A DNA stretch of 64,000 nt from Chrysoporthe austroafricana (lineage: Eukaryota; Ascomycota; Sordariomycetes; Diaporthales; Cryphonectriaceae), in contig JYIP02000008.1 of the NCBI GenBank assembly GCA_001051155.2, positions 434,001 through 498,000 on the forward strand, written 5' to 3'. Position numbers and translations under genes: made by a program. The first letter of the stretch is position 1. Every line of letters starts with the position of its first letter. The notes below the pieces were generated by a model. The model ran no database searches. It worked only from the letters and a program-made list of their open reading frames with translations, and was not told the origin of the DNA. This document shows, in pieces, positions 44,904 to 56,742 of this stretch.

Positions 44904-46020
44904 CTTGCCCGTAGGGGGCGAGGCGGGCCCGTAAGAGAGAGGCGGGAAGGCGCCGGGGGTACGGCACGAGACGTCGGCAGGAGAGGGTGCGTCGCTGCTC
45001 TGCTGCTACCTGTGCGCTGCCTGTCCTCCGAGGACGACCGGCTCCTTGCGACGTGCTGCGGAGGAGCCAAGGCGGCGGGCTCGGTGCGGTCTGGGCAGCG
45101 GTCGGTGAGGACGGTTCTGGCTTCGCTGGTCGCCCGGCACGGCTGCGACGACTCGTAGGTCTCCTTGGCACCACGATCCCCCGCGCGGCCTCAGAGCCGC
45201 TGTAAAAGATGCTCGGGCCAATTGCGACCGTGGTTCTCGGTCACTGGTTTTCGACGCCTGCGACAAAGGGGCTCGGTCTGTCTCGTTTGTCGCAAGAAGG
45301 GGCTGACTCTCAGGCGTAGGTAGTGATGTGGTATTGCGTAAGTTCTGCTTTCGACAAACAATAGCGGCTAAGTAAGCCGCGGCGCTTAGGTAAGCCGACT
45401 CTCAGCGCCGGGTGGCGCTAAAACTTGGCACCTCTGGCACCTGTAGCACCTGTAGCACCTGTAGCATCCACTGGCGTCTCAGACGGGGCCCTGTTGCTCC
45501 TCTCTTTCCAGGGCCTTGTTTCGGCTGCTGACAAAAGAACCATTCGATTGTCTCCTCGTGCAGGAGTGATATCTGACCGTCAGACCGTGTCGCTGGTGAC
45601 TCGCCAACGTCGGCTTTGGAGACCCTGCCTGGCCTTGTTCCTCTTCCCCAAAGCAGCCACTGGCCTGAAGTGGCGGTCGCAAGGGGGCTCTCCGTGCAGA
45701 TCTGGCCCCCTTGGCGGAGGTGAGGTGAGACTTCTCTCCAGTGGCTGCTTGTCTTTCTTTGCCTCGTACAAAGGAACGCCTTCCGGACTTCACAAATACT
45801 CCAGCATTGATTGCGCAGTAAAAAGCGAGTGATCTGCGAGCCTCACATTTCAAATTGGGTGGTTCAGCCTGACCATCTAGTACCTGATAGAAAGACCACA
45901 CCTAGGCTGCATATATAGTCAAGCGATCTTGTACTCGCACCCGAAAGCGAAAGTGGTCTCCCGTGTATTCAACACATCACATCACATCATCCCACATCAT
46001 GCCTCTGCTCCACGCACTCT
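44904..46020. other. TFIIA upstream region / 3' flank of NmrA-like gene
   Basis: No gene supported. It contains a short 9-bp tandem repeat near 45428-45465 (CTGTAGCAC, about four units). The TFIIA promoter must lie in the left part. Confidence 0.5.
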
Positions 46021-47116
46021 CTACTTCAGATCCGCAAAGGCCTCCGCCTTCTTCATGTACTCCACCCAGGTCGTCAGCTTGTCCTCCAGGATGGCATGGC
46101 TCCCCTCGAGCGGCGCCCCGCCGAAGTACCCGCCCTCGTCCATGAGCCTCATGTTCTCCAGCATCTCCTCGGCCGCGAACGCCGGCATCCCCTGCCCCTG
46201 CAGCGCCGCCAGGAAGTCGCCGTGCGGCACCGACACGAACGTGGCCCCGCGGCCCGCCCCGGGGAACGCCTCCCGGAACTGCGCCAGGATCTCCGCCGGC
46301 GTGAGGTAAGCCGTGGCCGCGTACACGCGCCGCCCGAGCATGCCCGGCTCGCCGCGCCGCAGCACGATCGCCTTGACCCACGCGCCCGTGTCCGCCGGGT
46401 CGAACAGCGGGATCAGCGCCGTCGCCGGCATCGGCAGCGCGAGCGTCCAGTCGCCGGACGGCGGCGCGGGCCGCAGCATCCCGCCGGGCAGGTTCGGCAT
46501 GAAGAACCCCGGCATGAAGAAGGTCGCCGGGAGGCCGATCTCGCGGACGTAGTCCTCGACTATAGCCTTGCTGTCGAAGTGGTACACGTGGGGCAGCTTG
46601 CCGTTCGTCACTGTGACAATGTGTTAGTGTGATCATGTGAACAGGCATTGGGTTGGTCCCGGGAGGAGGCAGCACGCACGCTTGTTGATGTTAAGCAGCG
46701 AGCTCCAGATGTAGTGCTCCACGCCGGTCTCTTTGGCGGCGTCGGCCAGTTTCTTGCCCTGATCGATCTCGAGCTGCATGTCCATCTTCTCCCAATAGTT
46801 TGTCATTGTGAAGACGGCATATGCACCTTTCATCGCCTTGACTAGGGACGCCTTGTCGTTCAGATCGGCCTGTGCTCGTGTTAGTCCACGCTGTCAGAGC
46901 GTGGGGGGAGGGGGGGTACTGGGTGGTTAGACCTACCGAGACCATCTCGACACCCAGGGCTGTTAGCTTTTTGGCAGAAACGCTCTCCGCGTTCCTCGAG
47001 ACCCCGCGGACGGTCCAGTCGTTCTTCAACTTGGGATCATTCAGGAAGATCTGGACAACGCTGCCGCCCTGCTTTCCGGTAGCCCCAAAGATGGTGATGA
47101 TCTTCTTGCTGGACAT
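46021..47116 (-). CDS. NmrA-like NAD(P)-binding family protein, 3 exons
   Basis: Exons (minus) 46937-47116, 46680-46869 and 46021-46610 give 319 residues. The N-terminus holds the Rossmann motif IFGATGKQGGSVV (GxTGxxG), and junctions restore VEMVS-ADLNDKASLVKAMKG and LNINK-LTNGKLPHVYHFDSK, both conserved in NmrA/HSCARG-type proteins. The SDR active-site YxxxK is not present in ordinary form, as is normal for this atypical SDR family, whose members act as redox (NADP/NAD) sensors or regulators and sometimes as reductases. In fungi NmrA itself modulates the GATA factor AreA, but this protein belongs to the broader family, so nitrogen control should not be assumed. It is complete, with canonical introns (67 and 69 nt). 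Confidence 0.88.
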
Positions 47117-48308
47117 TGTGAGTTATGTGGGCTGCTCAAGGCTTTCTCGATAGAGGATATGTGGATGTGGAAATTTGCGGCTTTCCGAAGAGTGGGAGTT
47201 GAAGGGCTCAGTTGAAGATATCAAGATGATGTCTGATGAACAGAGATCTCAAGCCTCGTCATTCAGTCGCAGACAGGCCTACTTATATGTTCGTCAAGAT
47301 AGCCTCAACGGCCCAGAACTCCCTTCGATACCTCAGCCACCTGAGTATAACGCGGTCAGGCCTGCAGAGTATTAGAGCCGACTCACTCGTAAGGGGAGTG
47401 CCTCATCAGTACGTCGGGGCATTAGCAAGAGCTTATTCATCAGGGGAGCGCGATGTCGACTTGGCACCATGACGACGGCCTAATACAGTCCGCATCCGGA
47501 CTATCGCTACTATAGTGCCATGGTACTATGTGTGTAAGCTAAGATGCCTAGAGACGGTAAGGGTGTACGCCTGATGATGGTAAGGCTGAGGAAATCATTA
47601 GTCAGGGGATGAAAAGCACTGGTAGCCGCGTGAAGCAACAAGACTGCCAAGCCTTTTGGGGGGACTGGGTTGCAGCCGGCGTTGCCAGGCTTATCAATCA
47701 TGATGTTCGCGCCCCTTCGGCATTTTACATATCATCGCGAGTACTTCAAACTTTCCATAACCTTCCACTCGACTTATTCATGCTCACCTTCTGAACCTCG
47801 TCAGACGATTTGAGAAGGTGAATCGGGCATCGAGGATGACCGACCCTGCCATCTTCTCAATCCTTACTCGTCCGCGACGAAGCACACCGTATATTTGCAG
47901 GACGCGCTTTTCAATTGCCACTGGTTCTTCATGACTGGGTCATTCAAAACTGGGTCATACGTTCATAGGACTAACCTCGCTTGAGAGGCAGGTTTTGCAA
48001 TCATGCATCGAGATTTGACAGCTTCGCCGAGTGTTGTCCACGATCTAGATACACTAATATTCGTACACGCTGAAATTTACAGCCTCGAGTTGTTCCAAAC
48101 CCGCCATGCAGGACCCATCATAACTCATGATCAAGCAGATAGCATCTGCAACAGAGGACATTCTGTCCGGACGAAATCAAGGCTCGCTACCCTAACTCCG
48201 CGCTGAACTTGGACCAGACCCTCCAGGACAAGAGCAGACCATGAACTCGTTGAAAGAATTGTTCATACCTACCATCGACTGCCGAACCCGTGAGATGGCG
48301 GTCGTTTC
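47117..48308. other. intergenic spacer
   Basis: Upstream region of the NmrA-like gene and 3' flank of CDC20. Only short unsupported frames are present. Confidence 0.5.
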
Positions 48309-50187
48309 TTATCGGATTGTCATTTGCTTGACCATGGATGCCTTGCTGGAAGAGCCAGCACCGGCCGTGGGAGAAGTAGCACCCGGCTTCTTCTCAAAGA
48401 GCTTCCAGAACTTGAGGCTCTCATCGGCAGCTATCCATACATCAGCATCAGTTCAACGGCGAGCGATTAGGTCATTGCTTACCTGCTGTGGCGAGCATCT
48501 GTCCGTCAGGGCTGAGGCAGCTGTGCAGCACCCGGCTCTCATGGGCAGGGATATCAATGTTGCGAACCAGCGTCGGGTAGCTCCAGATGGTGAGAGAGTT
48601 GTCGGGGAAGCCACTGGAGCTGACGATCTCGCGGTGGTGAGGGCTCCAGCGCAGGCTGGTGACTTGCGACCCCGTATCAATGCTGTTGACGCGGGCGCCC
48701 GAAGTTGTGTTCCAGAAGTGGATGTGGCGGTCGTAAGAACCTCCTCCAGTGGCAAGCAGGTTCATGTTCCACGGGCACCACGACAGTGCCTTGACAGCCG
48801 CCTTGTGGTTGGTCTTGGTGAACTTGGGCACAGATAGGGAGCGGGCGTCCCAGATGGAGACAAGGTTGTCGTTGCCACCGGTAGCCAGCTGCTGTCCGTC
48901 AGAGCGCCACTCGAGACCGCAGACCTCGGAGGTGTGCGAGACGAGCTCAGCAACCTTGTGCTCGGCAATGCGAACATCGTGGTTGAAGACCAGACCACTG
49001 CGGGCACCAGAGGACAGCAAGTGCTTGTTCCAGCCCATCACGCCAACGCGGGTGTCATGACCGAACATGCTGCGGACTTTGGCACCCTCAGCGACGTCCC
49101 AAATCTGGACCTCGCCAGTGCCGAGGCCGACACCAACGTAGGCTCCGTCACCGGACCACTTGACACTGCTAACATAGGTGTCCGGGCTGGTCTCGAGGAG
49201 GCAGCTTACGCTACCCTCGTCGGCAGACCAGACGTACACGTTCCGCTCAAGACCGATTGCGACCTGGTTGCCCGAGCTCCAGTCCAGGAGATTGAGGTAG
49301 TAGTCATCAATGAGACCGGGTGCGTCAAGAACGCGCTCTGGGCCGGTGGCAATGCGCCGGCGGAACTGAGCCGAGCTGGCATTGGCTGACTTGAGAGGAC
49401 GATTGTACTGCTGACGCAGGTCGATGGGCTTTGATGACTCCGGAGGAGCAGGCTTGAACTCGAGGATACGAGTGTTCATGCTGACACCACAGGCATTGGC
49501 GAGAGAGTCCTGGTATGCCGCAGTGTTTGGGGACGGACGCGAGAACTCCTCGACGGACGTATCCGCCTCAGTGTTAAGGTCCAAGCCCTCAAGGGCCGCA
49601 ATCGCATCGTCAGCAGCGGCCGAGAGGACAGACGAGGTCTCAGCAGTGATCTTGACCTTCTTCTTCTTGGAGGGCCCCTCGAGCTTGCTAGAGCCGGAGT
49701 TTGCGATGGCCGAGCTGGCACCACGGTTAGGAATAAAGCGATCGGCTGCGTAGGTCGGGACGGCCTTGGACTTGTGCTTAGAAGACGATGTTGACTTAGT
49801 CTTGGTGCTGACGGGCGACTTGTTGTGGGGACCAGTTCCAGTCAATGTGAAGTCAGACACGCCCAGTTCGAGTGCCTTCTTGGGAGAGACAGCTGTCCGA
49901 GCAATGTTGGACTTGGGCGAGCTGTGGCTGGCAGCCTTCGCCTTGGCACTCGACCGGGCGAGGTGTGCTGATAGGTTTCCACCATACACAGACCTGTTGG
50001 ACACTCGTTGGCCATCGCTGGGTGCTGATGTGCGCTCTGGGGTGAAGGGTGAAGACTTTAGGTTGACGGGCACCGTGGTTGAGCGTGTGCGGGGCGACGG
50101 GGTAAGAGGCATCCGACCGCCAGCGGTACGGGAGGAGAAAAGTCCCATGTGGGACTTGAGGGGAGTTGATACTGTGACACTAGCCAT
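48309..50187 (-). CDS. CDC20: APC/C activator Cdc20 (Slp1), 2 exons
   Basis: Exons 48483-50187 and 48309-48430 (minus) give 608 residues. The N-terminal arm is Ser/Thr/Pro-rich with a C-box DRFIPNR at residues 149-155, which docks on the APC/C. The propeller begins PERVLDAPGLIDDYYLNLLD, a sequence distinguishing Cdc20/Slp1 from Cdh1/Fzr, and carries seven WD blades (for example LATGGGSYDRHIHFWN). The second exon supplies the last blade (DESLKFWKLFEKKPG) and ends in QMTIR, the C-terminal Ile-Arg tail that binds Cdc27/APC3; ending the gene at the exon 1 stop would lose it. The protein drives securin and cyclin B degradation and is the spindle-checkpoint target. Divergent from the Kelch-BTB gene. 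Confidence 0.94.
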
Positions 50188-51061
50188 GATTGTGGAACTT
50201 GATGCTGCAGTAACAAGATAATCAACGATGATGTTGATGAGAACCTCCGCGAAGAACAAGTGAATGTCTCGATGGAGGGCGAGAGTGAGCTCTGAGTGAT
50301 CGAACGTAGGAGCTCCAAGAGACTCAAGCTAATGATTCCTGGAAGTTTGGTTTCGGTTAGTATTCCTCGTGTTGTAATTTGTCGTTCGAAAAAGTTCAGA
50401 GAGCCTTCGCAAGGAACGAGGTGGCGTCTCTAAAGTCGGAGGGCGATCAGATGGCCGTAGCGATGAGATCTAGTGGACTTTGAGATTGATAGTTCCTTGT
50501 AGGGATGCACGAAGGCCTGGAAGAGGGCAGGGAGTAGGTTGACTGCTTGAAAGCAGTTTGATGGCGGAGTCTGAGTGTGATGTGACGGGTAGAGAGGGAA
50601 GAAAGAGAATCAGTCCTCTACGGTTGAGACTTGGGCACCTTTTATTTACATTGTATCGGGTGGGTCACTTCAGCGTTGGCAGGGCAATAGGCCGCCCTTG
50701 CCAGCCGCACTCTTTTGTGGCGGGGACAGCAGGCAAGAACCCTGCACGCATCCATAATTCGCCTCCTTACCTAAGCGCTTTCAGCCCGGCTCTTTCAGCG
50801 TGCAGAGTCAGGGGAAAACGCGTTTGCACCTGCGTTTGCTCTTGTCCTCCAGCCCGACCGCCAAACCCAAAATCATCTCGGCCTCGTTGGATCCATTTGC
50901 CGGCCCTAACAGAGGACCCAGCTCACGGACCCAGGCGGCCTGGTCTTGAGTCTTGAACATCGTCGGTCGTGAGGATTCGGTTCTCTCTGCGAGATGCTCT
51001 CGCGCTGAGCGGCAGCCTCATTCCCCGACCCTAGCCTGTGTCTGCTCTGCGACACCACGAG
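50188..51061. promoter_or_regulatory. divergent intergenic region, CDC20 / Kelch-BTB gene
   Basis: 874 bp between the two start codons with no supported gene; it must hold both promoters. The part closest to CDC20 is AT-richer. No specific cell-cycle element is claimed. Confidence 0.5.
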
Positions 51062-53429
51062 ATGGCGCCGTCAACCCCAGCAGGATCGATCTTCGGCGGA
51101 GGAGGGGGGAACCACGACGCTGCGGGCCAATCCACGTCCCTGGTTCCCTTCAATGCGGCCAACAACACTCCTGCGACTGGTTCCTCCAGCAACACCTACA
51201 TCATGCCCAGCTCTCCTATGAAGAAAGCCGCCATGGATGGATACAGGCCCAAGGTGACCCGCACTCTGGGTCAGCGCCCGGCGTGCCTGGTCAATGCCTC
51301 TGTTACCTACTGCGGGAACAACCAGATCTATGCCTTTGGTGGATTCGATCAGTACACAGACGAGGTCTACAACCACGTTCTGCGCCTGGACCTGGTCAAG
51401 CACGAATGGAGCCTGGTCGATAATTATGGAGACATCCCTGGTGTCCGCATGGGTATGAGCACCTCCATATCGGGTCCTATCACGGCTAAACAGTCTACTG
51501 ACATTTCGAAGGCCATACCGCTACACTCTACCAGGGCGACAAACTCCTGGTCTTTGGAGGCGAGAACGAGCACCGTACCTACCTATCCGACCTCATCATT
51601 TTTGATCTCAAGACCGCCCACTGGACACAGCCGACCGTGTCTGGGCCCATCCCAAAAGGTCGGGCGAGACATGCAGCTCTCCTACACGATGACAAATTGT
51701 TCATCATCGGGGGAATAACAGGCCATGACAATTATGTGTTGGATGACATTTGCTACATTGATCTCAAAACCTTCACCTGGTCCAGACCCTGGCGCTTCGT
51801 GGGCAGATTCGATCACTCTGCTTATGTCTGGTTAGTCGCATCCCTATGTCTTCCGCATGATACAGACTAAGTCTTCGTAGGGGCGACAGAATCTGGGTCT
51901 TTGGCGGACTGAGTGAGGATATGGACAAAGTCAGCGACCTGTGGTGGCTTGATCTCAAAGGCAGTCCGGCCTTCGAGTCTACACCACAGATTGGCGCGTT
52001 TGACCGGTCAGGGTTAGGAAGCCGTGCGGGAAGCTCCCCGAGACCTCCTTACTCCATCGGCCAGGCGCCTGCTGTTGGTGCTTCTGGTTATGCAGCCAAC
52101 TCACGGACTGCACAAGTGAACCCTCCCTCTTTTCAACTGAAGAACTATGCTCCAATGGCTCCCGGAGCAATCTCGTCGCTCAAGTTCCACTCCGGCCCGA
52201 ACATTCCATCTCAAGGACCCGGCATACACTTTCACGTATACTCGTCAGGAACTTTACTGGACTTCGTCACACCTGCGGCCACCATTACTTCGAAAGAATG
52301 TTCCTTGTCTGCACTCGACCTCGGATCACTACGGTGGCAGAAGGTCGCTGAGGGACGCGAAATCTTCAAGTCTGGCTACACATGGCATTATTGCACGATG
52401 AACGAGGATGGCACCAAGGCATGGTTGCTTGGCTGTCCCTCCGATGCTGGTGCCGTGGATATCGGGGCCAATGGGCTCGAAGAGTACCTGAGCGACATTA
52501 TGGAAGTGGACCTGCGTAGATACGGCTTTCTGGGTAACAACTTGACGCCTGAGCCGCGCACGGAAATGGCGGAGCCACTTGCTAGATCTCGTCGTGTGGA
52601 CACTCCATCGAAAGGACTCGGCGCAGACCTCGCCAAACTTTTCAACAGACCACCTGAGTCCGGGAGTGGTTGTGACTTCGTCGTCACTGCGCTCTCTGGT
52701 GATCCAGATGAAGAGGATCTTCTGGGTTCGGCCCTGATTCGTGTGACTGACGTGGCCGACGGCGACCAGACATGGCTCTCACCAGATGCGCCGACATCAC
52801 CTCCGATATACGCGCATCGACTTATCCTCTACGCTCGATGGCCACATTTCGCCCGGCTTTGGGATTCTCATATGGCCGAATTCCACAACAAGAAGATGCA
52901 CATACCTGAACCATATTCAGTGGTGAAGGCTTTTCTCTACTACCTGTACACGGACCGAATTGATATGGCACCTGAGGATGAGGGAGTCGATGGACCCAGC
53001 TCAGATCTTGCGGATATCGCAGGACTATTGGTCATGTCCAATATCTACAACATTCCGCACCTGCGACTTCTGTGCGTCAATCGTCTAAGCAAAGAGCTGG
53101 ACGTTGATCATGCATGTATCATTTGGTACTGCTCAGGACTCGCGAACGAGGAGTGGTTACGCAAGCGGGCGGCAGGGTTTTGCTTGACGCACTGGGGCCG
53201 CATCGTGCGGACCACCGGCTTCCTGCGGCTCCCTCGCTCTGCTATTGTCGAGCTGTCCCAGGAGATTGATACGGAGGGCCGTGTCATTGGTGGCGAAGAG
53301 CTTGATATGTTCGTCGATGGCAGCCGGTACGGGGATTCGACAAGGAAGGAAAGCCTGTCCAGCAATCAGACGCAGATGCTGGAAGCTGACGAGGAGATCG
53401 AAGACGAAGATGGCATGGACGTGAACTAG
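51062..53429 (+). CDS. Kelch-repeat and BTB-domain protein, 3 exons
   Basis: Exons 51062-51452, 51512-51830 and 51881-53429 give 752 residues. Kelch blades cover about residues 75-300: IYAFGGFDQYTDEVYNHVLR, then GHTATLYQGDKLLVFGGENE across intron 1, KLFIIGGITGHDNYVLDDIC, and SAYVWGDRIWVFGGLSEDMD across intron 2. A BTB-like region lies at about 515-640 (SPPIYAHRLILYARWPHFAR, KAFLYYLYTDRID), with further helical sequence after it and an acidic C-terminus. The N-terminus is Gly/Ser/Asn-rich. The domain order matches fungal Kelch-BTB proteins including the Ras-pathway regulator Ral2 of fission yeast; that orthology is a guess. Such proteins either bridge Cul3 ligases or act as scaffolds. I chose ATG 51062 because the next in-frame Met is deep in the repeat-proximal region. 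Confidence 0.85.
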
Positions 53430-53950
53430 GTGCATGTCACGCGCAGGAGGAATTCTCGCTTCTCCAGAATCTCGAGGGCGCGGAGCTCTCAACCAAGATG
53501 ACAATTGGGCGCGCATATTTGGGCGTCGGTGGGTTGTATCGTTTGCATGGGTGTTTCGAGGATTCATTGCAAGGCGTTAGGGTGGTCGCTTTTATCACGC
53601 TGTACATGGCTAGGGACGAGACATAGAAGACTAAATGCCACGAAACTCTTTGGAACCAGGGGCAGGTGGTGCGCTCATCAGTATCATTTCGTCCCGAAGT
53701 TTGCAGATAGTATTTCAGGCGATCCTGCCACCTCGGGGAGCTAGAGATCGTCCGGATGCTACCGTCCCGGATGTCCAAACCACCATCACCGGCAACGACC
53801 CCGCGTCCTTATCTCTTCCCTTGATCAGATGTCTATAATTCGGTGAGGGTCTCATCTTTCGTCCAAGAACATCGTCGCTTACTCCCCACAAGGTTCATCA
53901 ATCCTACAAGCCCTACTACAGCGGTACTTCAACGTCACCTCACAACCGCC
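53430..53950. other. spacer before isochorismatase-like gene
   Basis: No gene supported. An upstream in-frame extension of the next ORF (from 53843) begins with GTG, not ATG, so the Arg-rich presequence-like peptide it encodes is not used as evidence of mitochondrial targeting. Confidence 0.5.
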
Positions 53951-55089
53951 ATGTCCTCGACCAAACTCACCTTCGGGCCCCCCGAGTCCCAGTGGACATA
54001 CGACCGCCCCTCCAAAACCTACGACCTCACTCGCGGGCAGACCTCCCCGCCCCCGCTGCGCATCTCGCTGACGCAGGGCCCGCCGGACACAGCCATCCTC
54101 ATCTCCCCAGCCGCTACGGCCCTCGTGGTGGTCGACATGCAGAACTTCTTCCTGCACCCATCGTGCCGCGCCCACCCGGCGGGCCTCGCGGCCGTCGAGC
54201 CGCTGCTGCGGACCATCGCGCGCTGCCGCGAGGCCGGCGTGCAGGTCGTGTGGCTGAATTGGGGCCTCACGCCGGCGGACCTAGCGGCGATGCCGGCGGG
54301 CGTGCTGCGCGGGTTCGCGCGCGCGGTGATCGCGGACGGCGGCGACGGGCCCCCCGCCGCCGGCCTGGGCGCCGACCTGGGCGGGGGCAAGGGGAGGTGC
54401 CTGGTCGCCGGAGAGTGGAACAGCGTCCTCTACGGGCCCCTCGAGGGCGCGGTCCAGGCAGAGGACATCCACTGCGCGAAGAACAGGATGAGCGGGCTGT
54501 GGTGCGAGGAGCAGCCGCTGTGGGCGTACCTGGCGGGGAGGAGCGAAGGGGGCGGGGGCCGGGGGAAGAAGACGCTGCTGTTCGCGGGCGTGAACACGGA
54601 CCAGTGCGTCCTGGGTACGCTGACCGATGCCTATAATGCTGGATGGGATTGTGTCATGGTGGAGGACTGCTGTGCGACTACGACGGAGGGGGCGAGGGAG
54701 GTCTGCCTGAGTAATGTTGGGGTGAGTGCTTTGCCTGTGCGAGATTCTTGGGGGTTTCATCCTCCAATAATCTTGAAACCGCCCACCCTCCCCCACACAT
54801 TAAAAAGAAAAAAAGAAGAAGAAAATGTTTGCGTTTTGTTTCTCTTTCCGCGTTCGGGCAGGGGTTGCTTTTCCTTAGGGGTTTGTGCCGTTCCCGTCCT
54901 GCAACCCGATATTTCCGCCCTTGCGCCGTACCATCACACGATAGTTACGCCTCAGCCGGCCACCTCTACTTTTTCCCCTCCCAATTCCCGTCCCGGATGC
55001 CTGATATCACAAACATGGGCTGACCATGCACGGGGCAGAAAAACTACGGCTTCGTCATAGACTCCAAGACATTCACAGAAGCTAGTTGA
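53951..55089 (+). CDS. Isochorismatase-like cysteine hydrolase, 2 exons
   Basis: Exons 53951-54721 and 55039-55089 give 273 residues. The family's catalytic triad is visible: Asp62 in VVVDMQNFF, Lys177 in HCAKNRMSG and Cys219 in GVNTDQCV, the last with the usual cis-peptide neighbourhood. The short final exon KNYGFVIDSKTFTEAS completes the C-terminal strand/helix of the fold. Family members hydrolyse isochorismate, nicotinamide, N-carbamoyl compounds or ureidoacrylate; nothing visible picks one. No signal peptide is seen, so it should be cytosolic. A Gly-rich insertion (residues 130-150 and 198-206) is unusual. The single intron is 317 nt, long for this locus, and contains an A-rich stretch. 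Confidence 0.86.
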
Positions 55090-56490
55090 AGGGATGAATG
55101 CATGCAGCGAGCCGTGGCGTCACCCGCGACAAGACAAGTTGAAACGCAGGAGCACCCAGCCACGTGCTAGCCCCCCCTCCCTGGGCATCGAACGGAGCCA
55201 TCCAGAATTTTCCACGGAGGAAGCTGGGCGGCCAGCGCCTTGGAATGCAGGCAGACGCTGGGGGGCAACTTTAGGCGGCTGGAGCGGGAGAGCGTGGCCC
55301 GACGACGCGGTCGGCCGCCCGCTGTATGACCGCATCCGGGGAGCTGTGGGCTGGCAGGATACGAGGGCGTGGTCTGGGCACGCTGGGCTCCTTGGGCGCG
55401 TGCATGTGTGAGACCGTTCCTCGTAGAGGCTTTCTTCTCGGCATCATTCTTGGCGTGGCGGGTAGAGATAATGTTTGCGCGCAGCACTGTTCGCAATAGG
55501 CAAGGCCATGTACGGACGTACTCCTCTGTATGTAGCGATAATCTCGCCGCATTCAACGTTGCATTGGTCCGGGAGGCTTTGCGAGGCTTGGGTTTGTGGC
55601 GGGCGAGCAGGCGGAAAGAAGCTCCGAGGGGCTGCAGTCAGCCTGCGGCTGACCTGGCCGCGATAAGCTTCGTAGTGAGCTTGTTTGTGAGCGAGAGTGG
55701 CACCCGGGAGATCCGGCTTCTTTCTCTGGCGAGGCCGGCCACGAATACAGAGGCTGGTGGTGCGCGGGACTTTTAAGTATCGTACCATTATCGTAGGAAG
55801 AATGCTCGGCGAGTTCGAATGTATGCGGACTCCACACGCACGAGAACCGCACTCGTTGGAAATCTTGGGGGTCTAATGCGTGATAATGCAGCTAAGACGC
55901 TCTCGACTATCTCTGACCTGCCATGGTGCGCGTTGGCCGGCTCCCATGCATGGTCCTCATCGAACGACGTTCTGCTTGCCACGATAGGCTTACTCATCCT
56001 TCTGCCTCAAGCGTTGCCCGGCTTCTTCTTCGCATTCTCTGCGCCGCGTATATCCAATCGGTATCTACCCAGCCCCTCTAAGACCCAGCACACTCAGGTG
56101 TATCGCTGATCCCGATTCGAAATGGCTTGTCCCATCCTCGTATATGCAAGACGTTGAAGATACCTATGCAGTCACTGTCTCTGCCCGTTCAGAGTTCAGC
56201 CGCCATTGCGCCGGTGCTCTTGTGTCGATGATGCACCGCCCTCGAAAGATATGAGCGGGAATTAAAGAAAAAAGTGTAATCGAGAATCAGTTCGCTGAAT
56301 GCGAGGCTCCAGTGTAGCCCAGGTAGGATAGAAGGAGGATCGGATCTACGCCGTAGTAATGCTTCGCTCATGAGACATCGTCCACGACAGCCGCGATGAT
56401 ATATTGACCGAGACGTCGTGTCTGATTCGTATCAAGACGTCTTGTCGTTGAGGACAAAGGTTGGAACGTTCGGGCCATGGGTGCATATCG
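55090..56490. other. intergenic, left part of second gene-poor stretch
   Basis: Only unsupported short frames on both strands. No repeat or RNA gene recognised. Confidence 0.5.
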
Positions 56491-56742
56491 TCAACCGCCC
56501 TGAACATTGACATCGCCTTTGCAGATGCCGTAGGAACAGCATGCCTCTGGTTTCATGACGCCCAGCAGAATTTGATCTCTTGTGGACTATGAGATCATGT
56601 CAGCAGCCTGTGGTGGGATGGGAAGATAACTCTCAAGCAGAAAGTGAGGACTCACATCTGGGCAGGGTATCGGGGACGCATGTGCTATACTACCAAGGAA
56701 GACAGCCGCGAGGATGGCTGACAATGTGGTATACAGCTGCAT
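56491..56742 (-). CDS. small secreted cysteine-containing protein, 2 exons
   Basis: Exons 56656-56742 and 56491-56586 (minus) give 61 residues. Exon 1 is almost wholly a signal peptide: MQLYTTLSAILAAVFLGSIA then HASPIPCPD, with a likely cleavage after AHA. Exon 2 begins STRDQILLGVMKPEACCSYG and ends ICKGDVNVQGG. The mature peptide would have four cysteines (C-x(n)-CC-x4-C), enough for two disulphides. The 69-nt intron has a GTGAGT donor, a CTGAC branch site and a TAG acceptor, and falls between signal and mature parts. I cannot assign a family; small secreted cysteine peptides in fungi include effectors, antimicrobial peptides and developmental factors, and none is implied here. It stands alone in gene-poor DNA. 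Confidence 0.68.

Noticed and set aside
53843..53950. Mitochondrial presequence-like extension of the isochorismatase-like protein
   Set aside because: The first codon is GTG and no ATG occurs in frame before 53951.
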